Source: Amia ocellicauda (lineage: Eukaryota > Chordata > Actinopteri > Amiiformes > Amiidae). From it: a stretch of 64,000 nt of DNA. The notes below the pieces were generated by a model, which saw only the letters and a program-made list of their open reading frames with translations, searched no databases and was not told the DNA's origin. The position numbers were made by a program, and so were the translations under genes. Location: assembly GCF_036373705.1 (NCBI RefSeq), contig NC_089853.1, positions 8,033,405-8,097,404 of the forward strand, given 5' to 3'. Position 1 is the stretch's first letter. Every line of letters begins with the position of its first letter. Below are positions 1 through 19,615 of this stretch, in pieces.

Positions 1-580
1 TATAATTTCACTATTTGTCAATGTTGACTGTGTTTCTGTATAACTGCACTTATAAAGACTAACTTTCATAAATTGAAATTCCTTGAATGCATACAATATG
101 TACATACCATGGAAAATATCTTTACTGATCCCTGCACTGTATTTCAGTTTATTTAGATAACATTATTTTTAAGTAATTGGAAATTCAGGCAAGGCACAAT
201 ACAAAGTCAAAGTTGAGGTGCATTTCACAACAAAATACTGTACTGTCCAAGCTTATAACTTCCAGTGGTTTTATGCAATCACATGTAATGGCTGGTCATT
301 TAAGTTTTACTTTCTCTCTGTGTATTGGAAATGTGGGCCCTCTAGGTGGTGCAGTTGTCTTGTTAAGAAATTCTAAATGTGCAACTGCCAAGTCATGAGG
401 CTGGTTAGTAAACTGAAGAATATTTCAGAGGGAAGTGATTGGGTTTGTCACCAGCATGCTTAATATGACCGGAACAAAATGCATCAAATAAAACCTGGAA
501 ACCCCCTGTCAATTGGAAATCTATAATAGAAACAATATTAACCATGCCACTAAAATATTTTATAACATGTTACAGTAAAG
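1..580. other. no gene recognised
   Basis: AT-rich DNA with only short chance ORFs; nothing recognised. Confidence 0.6.
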
Positions 581-718
581 TGGGGGGTCCACTGCCCCAG
601 TCCTGGAGGCTGCAGTTCACCAGGTTAGATAGGTCTGCATCGTCCGTGCGGTGTGAACTGGGACCGAGTGAAACCCTGTGCACTGTGGCCCTCCTGGAGC
701 TGGAGTCGAGCACCCCCG
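581..718. mobile_element. hAT-like MITE (degenerate)
   Basis: A GC-richer island of about 140 bp whose ends form an imperfect inverted repeat: ggggtccactgccccagtcc... on the left and, reversed, cgggggtgctcgactccagc... on the right, both running on into tcctggagg / tccaggagg. This resembles the CAGGGGTG-ended hAT MITEs common in fish. Target-site duplication not clear. Confidence 0.5.
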
Positions 719-818
719 AACAAAAAAATAGAAGAATTTATTATATAAAAAGTTTGCCATGTTGAACTGAACACAATAAAATATCTTAACATGTTTACTG
801 TGTATTATTTAATACAGT

Positions 819-1035
819 GTATAATTACATTTCTTAGCAGATGCCCTTTAATCAGGGCAACTTACCATTGTTACAATATATCCCATTATTTCCCCATGCA
901 GTTAACCATTTATTCAGCTGAGTTTTTATTGGAGTAATCTAGATACAGTACCTTGCACAACAGAAGTGTCCCCCACCTGGGATTGGACCCACGACCTGAG
1001 CCCTGCCCACTGCAGCCTACGGTGCGTTTGAAAAT
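819..1035 (-). mobile_element. tRNA-derived SINE
   Basis: Read on the minus strand: a GC-rich head with a B-box-like ggtcgtgggtccaatccc, a middle AT-rich part, then a tail of the type gtaagttgccctgattaaag followed by ggcatctgctaagaaatg. That tail is a widespread fish SINE/LINE 3' end. The A box is degenerate. Confidence 0.65.
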
Positions 1036-3283
1036 GCACTCAAGTGTAGTTGTAGGTGGTGTTGTTCGACTATGCCATGTTAAGTCGTGTTGAAAGGGGA
1101 ATATGTTGCTTTTTATAGTATGTAATGTTTGTCTTTTACGTTTCAGAAACGTATCAGATTTGTTCGTTCAAAGGAGTGTTGTGTTGTTATTCAAATGCCA
1201 CACCTACCTGCAGTCTACTGTGGTCAGACAATATGAAGCGTGTATTCACATGCCACTTGTGACTTGATATATCCAGTTAAGCTGTGTTTAATGAAAGACA
1301 GTTCAATATATAAAGAAACCCAAAGACTTTTTATTTAAACACAAGAAATACCATGGAGAGGGTTCAAAGGCATTGCTGAACAAAACCGGTAATACTAGTT
1401 ATTACATAAAGGCTTAGTTTTCCTCTGGTCATGGTAAAGAGAGAAACAATTCTACATGTAAACCTCATATTAAAAGAATGATATTCAGCAGGGCTACTTC
1501 TGCACTGCAGGTTACTGTTCATCATAACATTTCCAACGTGAAACTTCCCCCCCAGAGTTTCACCTTAAAATTAAACATGTTTTCTCCTCATACTTTCAAT
1601 AAAAAATAAAAAATGTATCCCCAAAATACATATATAATACCTTTGTAAAACAAAAGAACTGAAATCCTTCCCATTTTAATTACCCTTGTACCTTATTTGC
1701 AAGTGTATTGTGCACTGTGCCAAAACTTAATAAACTGTGCTCTAAAAATGTGAGGTTTTGTTCAACCGTTTCTTCCTCGTGTGGTACAGAATGATACCTT
1801 GGGTCAGTCCAAAGTTAGTGTCTAGAGTTACAGTAACTAAGGTTTTAGATGGCTTCATTTGTTTCCCTATCCTGTTCCTCACTTCCCTTTTTTAAGGCTG
1901 CTGTGTGTTTTCATAGTGAAATTCTTTGTTCAGATATTCCTAAAGTGGAGCACATTGGAAATGCATAGTTCTATTTTAAACCGTGCACCCTCTACTTTTA
2001 CAACAATGGTCTTTTGTCAAGTTTCCAATGTGTGCACAACCAGTCACCCCTCTTTACTAGGTAAGAGGCACACAGTGGTCTCAAGGGGGTGGTATCCCCT
2101 GAAAATGTCAAAGCAGACAACGAATACGTTTCATGTGGTCTATTTTTACTGGTTTCAGCAATACTTCTAGGCCTCCTCCTGCTTCTTTGATGAAGCTGGA
2201 GTATGGTTTTCCTCAGGAACCCATGTTTTTCACATATCATCAAGTTGTAGCTGTAACTGACCTGTTTCACTACAACCTTGATCATACTGCTGTATAAGAA
2301 ACTATAATGCTATAATTAACATTGTCATGTGAAAAAGGGGGTTTCCGTGTGAAAATGGATGTGGATTTCAAATTTTGGCCGTCAAACTCTTTCGCCCACT
2401 AACCACGTTATCACAAGATTGTCTCAAAAATGTGCTTATCTGCATCTTCATTTCCCATGGCAGTAATGCCCCCTGGGAATTTGCAGAATATTGCTTTTCC
2501 GTTTCAATATACAAGAAAACTACAGAAATATTTTACATATTTTTGTGCCTTGTCACCAGTCACATATATATAGTACAACCTGTGCTAATTAATACAACTT
2601 TCCATCCCCCTGAAATACGTATACATGCATGCATTTTCATCACCCCTGAACCATTACCAATATAAATGTTCAATGTTCTATTCAATTTTTTATGGCATAG
2701 ATACCTTTCAAGTACAGCTTGATTCTGGTATTCGCAATTAGCCTGATTTTACTATTGATCTGCATGCACTCACTCCCTAGTCATGGGGAGGGGGGAAAAA
2801 GAAATATAATTTGTTTTCTGTAGTTCAATTTTTTTTTCTCACTCTGAGAATGATTGGCTCCATCATAGGGATAAAGCACCTATACAAGTCTATGAACAGA
2901 TGGGTTACAGAGATTGTGTATTGAAAGGTAATACTGCCATGGCCTTGAAACATGATGGTACCCACAACTGTTGTGCTGACGTGATTTGATCCCAATTTCA
3001 CAGAAGGACAGCCTTTGAAATATTAACCTCAATGCACCTAGATTAACCAGTGTTCACTCTTTTCTTAATACTAGACTTTTCAAATTTAATTTCCAGTCCC
3101 AATAAGCTTCCTCTGAATAGGATTTTAGAAATATTTGTCACGAATCGGATTTTGGAAAAGTATTTTTAGATAGTAACCATGAAAAGGCACTAAATATTTT
3201 GTGACTTTTATCAGAAGTTTAAACAACATATACAATAAAATATTTAAGCTAGCCTTGGTTTTAAATTTCCTTCCCCCCTTGCA
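1036..3283 (-). other. ampd3 3' UTR and downstream DNA
   Basis: No coding potential on either strand. The 3' UTR of ampd3 must begin here. A candidate minus-strand AATAAA lies at 1330-1335, which would give a UTR near 1.9 kb, but nearer variant signals are possible, so the end is not fixed. Confidence 0.4.
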
Positions 3284-12478
<9,195 letters not shown>

Positions 12479-12664
12479 GTCTGTAAGCACAGATCACAGT
12501 AAAGTCACAGAGTTGCAGTGGTCTTCATCGTCTGTAACTGGACCAATCACCAGCCACACATAACTGCCTGAAACAGAGCCTCTCCAACGGCAGACTGCTT
12601 CCCCCATTTGTTTGCTTTACAAATTTAAAGATGGGTTTCACAGACCAGATTTAGCCTGAATATA

Positions 12665-12693
12665 CACTCACCTAAAGGATTATTAGGAACACC
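12665..12693 (+). repeat. Tc1 terminal inverted repeat, transposase 3' side
   Basis: 29-bp TIR, one mismatch (G versus A at position 14) to its partner at 13857-13885. Confidence 0.93.
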
Positions 12694-12696
12694 ATA

Positions 12697-13737
12697 CTAA
12701 TACTGTGTTTGACCCCCTTTCGCCTTCAGAACTGCCTTAATTCTACGTGGCATTGATTCAACAAGGTGCTGAAAGCATTCTTTAGAAATGTTGGCCCATA
12801 TTGATAGGATAGCATCTTGCAGTTGATGGAGATTTGTGGGATGCACATCCAGGGCACGAAGCTCCCGTTCCACCACATCCCAAAGATGCTCTATTGGGTT
12901 GAGATCTGGTGACTGTGGGGGCCAGTTTAGTACAGTGAACTCATTGTCATGTTCAAGAAACCAATGTGAAATGATTCGACCTTTGTGACATGGTGCATTA
13001 TTCTGCTGGAAGTAGCCATCAGAGGATGGGTACATGGTGGTCATAAAGGGATGGACATGGTCAGAAACAATGCTCAGGTAGGCCGTGGCATTTAAACGAT
13101 GCCCAATTGGCACTAAGGGGCCTAAAGTGTGCCAAGAAAACATCCCCCACACCATTACACCACCACCACCAGCCTGCACAGTGGTAACAAGGCATGATGG
13201 ATCCATGTTCTCATTCTGTTTACGCCAAATTCTGACTCTACCATCTGAATGTCTCAACAGAAATCGAGACTCATCAGACCAGGCAACATTTTTCCAGTCT
13301 TCAACTGTCCAATTTTGGTGAGCTTGTGCAAATTGTAGCCTCTTTTTCCTATTTGTAGTGGAGATGAGTGGTACCCGGTGGGGTCTTCTGCTGTTGTAGC
13401 CCATCCGCCTCAAGGTTGTACGTGTTGTGGCTTCACAAATGCTTTGCTGCATACCTCGGTTGTAACGAGTGGTTATTTCAGTCAAAGTTGCTCTTCTATC
13501 ACCTTGAATCAGTCGGCCCATTCTCCTCTGACCTCTAGCATCAACAAGGCATTTTCGCCCACAGGACTGCCGCATACTGGATGTTTTTCCCTTTTCACAC
13601 CATTCTTTGTAAACCCTAGAAATGGTTGTGCGTGAAAATCCCAGTAACTGAGCAGATTGTGAAATACTCAGACCGGCCCGTCTGGCACCAACAACCATGC
13701 CACGCTCAAAATTGCTTAAATCACCTTTCTTTCCCAT
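12697..13737 (-). CDS. Tc1-like transposase, open frame with D-to-N change
   Basis: 346 residues from MGKKGDLSNFERGMVV to ...RRIKAVLKAKGGQTQY, the normal length for Tc1 transposases. Residues 1-110 hold the paired helix-turn-helix DNA-binding domains (LSISQSAQLLGFSRTTISRV near 23-42). The catalytic domain has D155 in WSDESRF and E283 in [14 protein letters not shown]. The second catalytic position reads FQQNNAPCHKG, with Asn246 (codon AAT at 13000-13002) where the family has Asp (QDNAPCH). Spacing to the Glu is 36 residues rather than the classic 34. The frame is open, but the protein is predicted to be unable to cut DNA. Confidence 0.9.
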   Translation of the reverse strand: MGKKGDLSNFERGMVVGARRAGLSISQSAQLLGFSRTTISRVYKEWCEKGKTSSMRQSCGRKCLVDARGQRRMGRLIQGDRRATLTEITTRYNRGMQQSICEATTRTTLRRMGYNSRRPHRVPLISTTNRKKRLQFAQAHQNWTVEDWKNVAWSDESRFLLRHSDGRVRIWRKQNENMDPSCLVTTVQAGGGGVMVWGMFSWHTLGPLVPIGHRLNATAYLSIVSDHVHPFMTTMYPSSDGYFQQNNAPCHKGRIISHWFLEHDNEFTVLNWPPQSPDLNPIEHLWDVVERELRALDVHPTNLHQLQDAILSIWANISKECFQHLVESMPRRIKAVLKAKGGQTQY

Positions 13738-13856
13738 TCAGACATTCAGTTTGGAGTTCAGGAGATTGTCATGACCAGGACCACACCCCTAAATGCACTG
13801 AAGCAACTGCCATGTGATTGGTTGGTTAGATAATTACATTAATGAGAAATTGAACA

Positions 13857-13885
13857 GGTGTTCCTAATAATTCTTTAGGTGAGTG
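13857..13885 (-). repeat. Tc1 terminal inverted repeat, transposase 5' side
   Basis: Partner of 12665-12693; followed by the TA duplication. Confidence 0.93.
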
Positions 13886-13887
13886 TA

Positions 13888-16800
13888 TTTACATGCCATA
13901 GATTTTTGTATACCTCTCTAATCATGCAGCATCATGCTTCCAGCGATACCATGCAAGAAATCACATTTGAAAATTCTTACCATATTTCTTTTAAACACTC
14001 TAGACTTGCAATAACCTCAAATTATTGAGGTTACTCAAATTACTGTGTCAAATATTACAGTCTTTTGTTCAGTAGATGTGTATGGAAATGATCAAACAGT
14101 GATTTCAAGTAGGGGTTCTGATATTTTGATGTGAGCATAATCTATCCAAACAGCTATGGTTTTAAGATTTTAAATGGGTGGTTTAATGTCACTATTCTTT
14201 ATCAACACATTTTGTCTCAGGCTAAAGTATCTGCTCCATTTTGGTGCACCAGCATTTACTACAAATAACATGGAGGATTATGGGAAGGGTATTGCAGTAA
14301 TGCACTTTCCAAACAGTAACAGAACCTTCATCATAATTATATCTGCTTCCCCAACTTGCATCTAAGGAGACAACACCCTAAAAGCATGTTTGCTTAAACA
14401 ATAAGTCATTTATTCTAGGAAATCGGAAGGGAACTGATGTGTTTTTCACATTATGCTCCAGAATGTTCCAGACTTAATTCAGTGTAGGGTTAAAGCTTTG
14501 AGTCAGTTCAAGCCACAGCCTCTGGATTCTCACACAGTGCAGGGTGTTCTGGTAAAATATATCTTGATGACAAAGAAAACTAATGTTGTTTTCCATTTCA
14601 GCTTCATTTTATTTGGCAGGCTGTTATGTTGTTTCAGGTTCCTGTGGTTTTATAGTTCTATTTTTGTTTTTTAGTAAAAGTATTTTGTATAACATGTGTC
14701 TGGCCTCCTGTGTGTCAGATACAGGAACTAGTTTAATTCCATCCAATGTTTTACAGAAGGTGCTACTTCTTATCATTGCAAATCATCTTAACTGTCAAAC
14801 CAAATCCAAAAGCTTGTCAATAACAACATTCAGCACAGACCAAGACTGGAGAAACACACATCAGAAGTAAAACAAAGCCCAGAAGGAGGTTAAAAGTATC
14901 ATGTTTCAACCAACAGGCACAGCTTCCGGGATGACTTAATAATAAAAATAAACAATAGGAACTAGATATACATAACTACACTCATAGTTTAATCTGGGTC
15001 CATATATAGCACTTGAAATATGAGATCCAGTTTGAGCAACACCCTTTCACATTGGGTGGATGAGATCAGCAATGTGTGTCTGTGGGACTGCAGACTTTTC
15101 TTGGCACGCAGCCTGTCATAAGGAGTCCTAGGAATCAGGAATCATTCAAGAATACCCCACGTATGTTCAACCCAGGCAATGTCCAGTCCGATCAGCCGGG
15201 GCATAGTGTGGTTGTGACCATAAACACGAGGGTCCTCTCAGAGTTTTGTATGTCAACATACATGGTGTGCACAGTTACACTTTAGGAAAAACAGGAATTA
15301 CCTTGGATGGAAAAATGCATGGGTGATGCATGAAGCAAATATTTCTGAAAACCACATTCCTTTTCTTATTCATTATAATCTCTATTGTGGTATCTTGGCA
15401 TTGATGCAAACAGTCACCTCTTCAAGAATATACTACATCTATACATGACAAACAGATTCATAAATGTAAAAATCCAGGGTAAAAGCTATACTTTGGGGAG
15501 GTTGTGTTGGTGAAAGATGTGAAGAGATTTTGTCCCAACATTGCAGTATCACACCAAATATGATACAGTGACTAAAAATGTTGCAGTATTATGAAACTCA
15601 TTTTACTGAAAGCTTTACTGTAAATTAACTAAGCTGTAGATCCTCCAAAGTATGAAAGAGTAGACATTACTGACCATGGAAATAAAGATAGTTGTTGCAC
15701 CTATTGCGCAAATTATTGAACTGTAACAGCATTTGAGAAACTAAGTTCATAATTAGAGCAAATCTAAATATTAAAGGAAATGATATGTAAAATTAAATAT
15801 TTAAATGTTACGGCTTTGAGAATAACAGTTGGCTTACCAATATGGATATCAAAAGATTGTGTGTAACTGAAATTGCTTTATTGTTATGATTTGCTGAAGG
15901 GTGAAATAACTTGTACAAACATATTTAGTTCCTTCTTTCTTTTCCCTAAGTCTGTAAGGAACGGTTCTCCCAGATTCCCACGATCCTGTCCTGTAGAGGT
16001 TAAGACATTTTCCATGTTTCTACAAGATACTGGCTTTGGTAGCATGCGTATTTGCACCGCATGAAGTGATTTTATTTGTGGGTGTTTGTGGGTGATGATG
16101 GCAGTGAGTAACTATGTGAAATTATTTTAAATGTCTGTACGTTTTAGATACAGGGTGCAGTGTGGGAAACAATATATAGGACACTGGACATGTGAGGTTC
16201 ATGAGATATTGGCTTTTGTATTGTGTCTCAATCCTTTGTGCAATGCCAATTTACATCTTGTTAGGATTATTATTTTTATTATGTTTTAAGAGTTTGTGAC
16301 GGGTCTGGTTGCACCCACAAGATAACAAACTTACGCAAGCTCACTGCTGAAGTGTGCAGCTCTAATTTGAGAGCAGCATCAAGTGTCCAAGCAGTAATTG
16401 GGTCAACAGTTTACTTTGATCTGTGTACATGTAGGTGAGATGACCAAGCATTGTAAATCATGTCAACTCCTTGTGGATGGATGATGTTACTTCAAATAGG
16501 AATTGAAAGATTTATCTTCCCAAGTCTCCTAAAAACAAACCCCTACTAGAAGTATTGAATGTACTAGAAAAATACTGTATGGAAACTAATTTTAAATCAG
16601 ATTAAACAGGAGGTGGCATTTGATATTCAGTTAAATTAATATTAGCAACATTATGATTTATTTTTTTCTAGTTGTTACTGATTTTGGTAAAAGCAGCTGT
16701 GAAAAACAGTAAGTTGTAAAAGGGGCTTATTATTTTAACTAGTGGAAACTGCCAGAAACCAAAAAACAACAAAGCGTCCCTTCTCGTGTTCTGTCATTTT

Positions 16801-18030
16801 CTTTCCCGGCTGACTATTCTGTGGTAGCGTGAAGAACTGGGTACACATTTAAATACAGGGATTGATTCAGTAATGGATTCTCATGAATAATAAATATCCA
16901 CTTCCTTCACATGGAAGATAAAAAAAGCACACTCCTCTGCTGGCCTACAGGAATAATCACTCAAACAGACAAAATGCTGACTCACAGTGTTAACATTGTC
17001 AATACACAATATTTATGACTTTAAAGAAGAGTAGCATAGTTGAATTAAAAAAGAGAGAATGCAGTCTGCTTCCCTTGATATCCATGTTCCCAATTCGAAA
17101 TGGTTTTTACTTCCTTCCAAGGCATTTTAAAAACACAACCCCCCACCCCCATCCCAGGGACAAAACATGTCAATTCCTCTCTATTACAATGACCTGCCAC
17201 GTGCACCTTTTCACACCAAACAGACTGCTTACCTTACCTTCAGGAGTGGTCAGTGCCATCTCTGTTTAACTTTCCCTCAGGTTCACTAACTGAGGTGTTA
17301 TTCTTCAGTCGGCAGCTCTCTCACACTGTGACAAGTATCAAGCCCTGCCCTACTTTAAGGCTCCTACTGTCCTAGGTGGAGTTGCTATTTTCTTCAGTGT
17401 GGCAATCTATTTTAAGAAGTTGACTGCATCAGGCAGACAGAGGTAATAATCCTCACAGTATGTCACTACAAGTAAACAAACCTGTTTTGACCCCCGCCGT
17501 GAAATAGAGGGACTACAGCAGCCTACTGGATCCTATGTGATACATTTCATATATGAAGAACAATGCACAGGTTTGCAATTGGTATCAATCTCATGAAGGC
17601 AGAACAATTTCCAGCCAGGATAATAAACTGCTGATGCCTTGTCCATTGCATGATCCTAACATGTTTTGAACACAAGACACATACATGCATTCTGTTCCTA
17701 GGACTCCCATGCGTTTTCCTAGACAGGGACTGGGGAGCTATGCCTCCTGGGGGAATCTGTCCAGAGCCTCATTGACCTTGGCTTACTGATCAGCCGCATA
17801 ATGTTACAGGACTCCCAGCTCCAAACACATCATCCATATTAAGTTATTTGGATCTCGTTAAGTCATGTCATTCATGGCCCAAAGAATTTTGTTTATGCCC
17901 TCCACTAGCACAAGCTATTCTGGACCCAGCTATGCAGTAAGTAAAGACTGGAAACAAGGCGATGACATGGACATGCCCAGAGTTGCTGGCTGCTGTCGAC
18001 TTCCTGCTTTTTCTAAAAGTGTAACTGCAG
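13888..18030. other. ampd3 upstream DNA, no gene recognised
   Basis: About 4 kb of AT-rich sequence with only short chance ORFs. Presumed 5' intron of ampd3. A small perfect hairpin (AACCTCAA...TTGAGGTT) lies near 14010-14030. Nothing else recognised. Confidence 0.5.
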
Positions 18031-18039
18031 GCGATGCAA

Positions 18040-18270
18040 GCAGAAGGGAGACATGTTTCAGTGCCCTGCCCTGCTCCCGTTTGTCCCGACTGTAGCGATA
18101 CACTTACAACAGCGACCAAAGCGTCTGCAGCCACTCCGGTAGCGCAGATCTGCGCAGATCTGCGCAGATGTGCCGAATGCCACCGATCCCATTGGTGGCT
18201 CGGCGCAGACCTGCGGAAAGACGCGCTGCGTGAAGGCGACCTCTGTGTTACGCAGTTACGATGCATCCCG
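18040..18270. promoter_or_regulatory. GC-rich promoter-like region with tandem GCGCAG motifs
   Basis: CpG-rich island in AT-rich surroundings. It has three head-to-tail 10-bp copies of (T/A)GCGCAGAT(C/G) at 18141-18170 (NRF-1-like half sites) and an inverted CCAAT box (ATTGG, 18191-18195) followed by GCGCAGA. This looks like a CpG promoter, probably for a 5' exon of ampd3, but no transcript is shown by sequence alone. Confidence 0.45.
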
Positions 18271-18282
18271 GAGGAATATTAC

Positions 18283-18480
18283 CTTTTTTAGATGAGGATT
18301 CAGTTTTCTGCCTGCTGGTTAAAAGCGCCAAAGAGGAGATGTCGGTCGTGGGGATGCCTAGTTTCTGGCGGGTGTATCCCAGCTCTTCCTTGCCGCAGCC
18401 GCAGGAGCCCGCAGGACGCAGTGTCTGGCTCTATAGGTAACTGCAACCTGCGCAGATAGCCACTTCCTGTCTGACAGGGT
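18283..18480 (-). other. candidate 5' non-coding exon of ampd3
   Basis: On the minus strand a GC-rich stretch ends at a good donor, TAAAAAAG|GTAATA (GT at 18282-18281). An ETS-type acaggaagtggc lies at its upstream edge. AMPD3 genes use several 5' exons spliced to the ATG exon, and coding exon 1 has an acceptor right before the ATG. The 5' limit is a guess. Confidence 0.3.
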
Positions 18481-18494
18481 CCTGCACTGTGCAC

Positions 18495-19540
18495 TGAGCA
18501 AACACTCCTTCTTCCTTTTCTTATTTGCCTATTTTGCTTAGGTCAGCCAATAGACTTGCATAGTGATTTAAAGAGACATACGAATACCAGGAGATCTGCA
18601 TTTCTATCTACCACATTTGTTAGGTTTTATTTTGACTTCCTGAGAGAGAGACCTGAAACGCACATTATTGTCACAGAAGTGGAAATGCGTGGGCAGGGCT
18701 GCGGTCCCTCCCTCTCTAGTGCTCCCTTGTATTGATCCTGACTGTGCAGCTCCAGAAACTCAGATCAGATGACTGAATGCTTCAGAGCCTCGGTCATGGA
18801 TATTATTACACACTTTAATGGTGAACACAAATGAACCCTCGTTTAATTCACATAAGCCTGATGTACTGGTCACCTCAGTGAACGCTATGGCATCAGAGAC
18901 AGCTGAGGTATTTCCTGGCACTTTTTTCTCTGCCACATACATCTCAAAATATGCTTGTCAGTTGGGTCAAATGGGGAGAAGAAAAGAGTGAAACATTGGT
19001 AATAGTAGCAATTTACTATCTGTGGTTGATTTTCAGTTTTATGTTATCACAAACCCAAATATATATGCTGATCAGTGCCAATATATTTGAGTTAGGATTT
19101 ACTGTTTAGTAAATGTAACTCTTGTGCCAGTGTCAATGGTCTCAGCTACTGTCAGCTCTCTGAAACTGGAGGAGTGTTTTTCCCTTAAGAGAGCCCCTTG
19201 GTTTGAAACACTTCCTAAACAAGAAAAAGAAAACAATCTGTGAGCACGAGAAACCTGGCACTTATTGATATGACTGACATCCTTCATGAATGTACCAGGT
19301 GATTACGCCCTTTCGAGATAACACCCTGAACTCCACAAACACCCACCCACGGCCACATCTCATTAACCTACTGGAGTAGTTCAGAAGTTCACTAGTAACA
19401 ACTCGTCAGCTATTATGTATCATGGTTTAAAATAGGTTCAGGTCATCCTTTCATAAGAAAAACAAATATTTTTTTATTTCTAAATTATTAGCTACACTGA
19501 CCTATTTTATCCAAATAATTGTTTCTGCTAATAGGCAGAC
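18495..19540. other. no gene recognised
   Basis: Intergenic or 5'-intronic DNA; nothing recognised. Confidence 0.5.
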
Positions 19541-19542
19541 TC

Positions 19543-19543
<1 letters not shown>

Positions 19544-19614
<71 letters not shown>
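19544..19614. repeat. (ATT)n microsatellite
   Basis: About 71 bp of uninterrupted TTA/ATT triplets. Confidence 0.98.
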
Positions 19615-19615
19615 T

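Larger units (their letters stand above)
12665..13885 (-). mobile_element. Tc1-like transposon, full length (DD36E spacing)
   Basis: 1221-bp element flanked by TA on both sides (12663-12664 and 13886-13887). 29-bp terminal inverted repeats, CACTCACCTAAAGGATTATT... at 12665-12693 and its complement at 13857-13885, differ at one base. It contains an uninterrupted 346-codon transposase. It lies in the ampd3 intron just upstream of coding exon 1, in the same orientation as ampd3. Near-identical ends and the open frame suggest a fairly recent insertion. Confidence 0.95.

Noticed and set aside
12479..12490. An upstream in-frame ATG (MLTD...) for ampd3
   Set aside because: It lies before the acceptor AG at 12482-12481 in the intron; MPRQFPK is the family start.
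14010..14030. Short perfect hairpin near 14020
   Set aside because: 8-bp arms in AT-rich DNA; too short to support a function.
17868..18291. 132-codon minus and 85-codon plus ORFs
   Set aside because: They come from the repetitive GC-rich GCGCAG region; no domain or homologue recognised.
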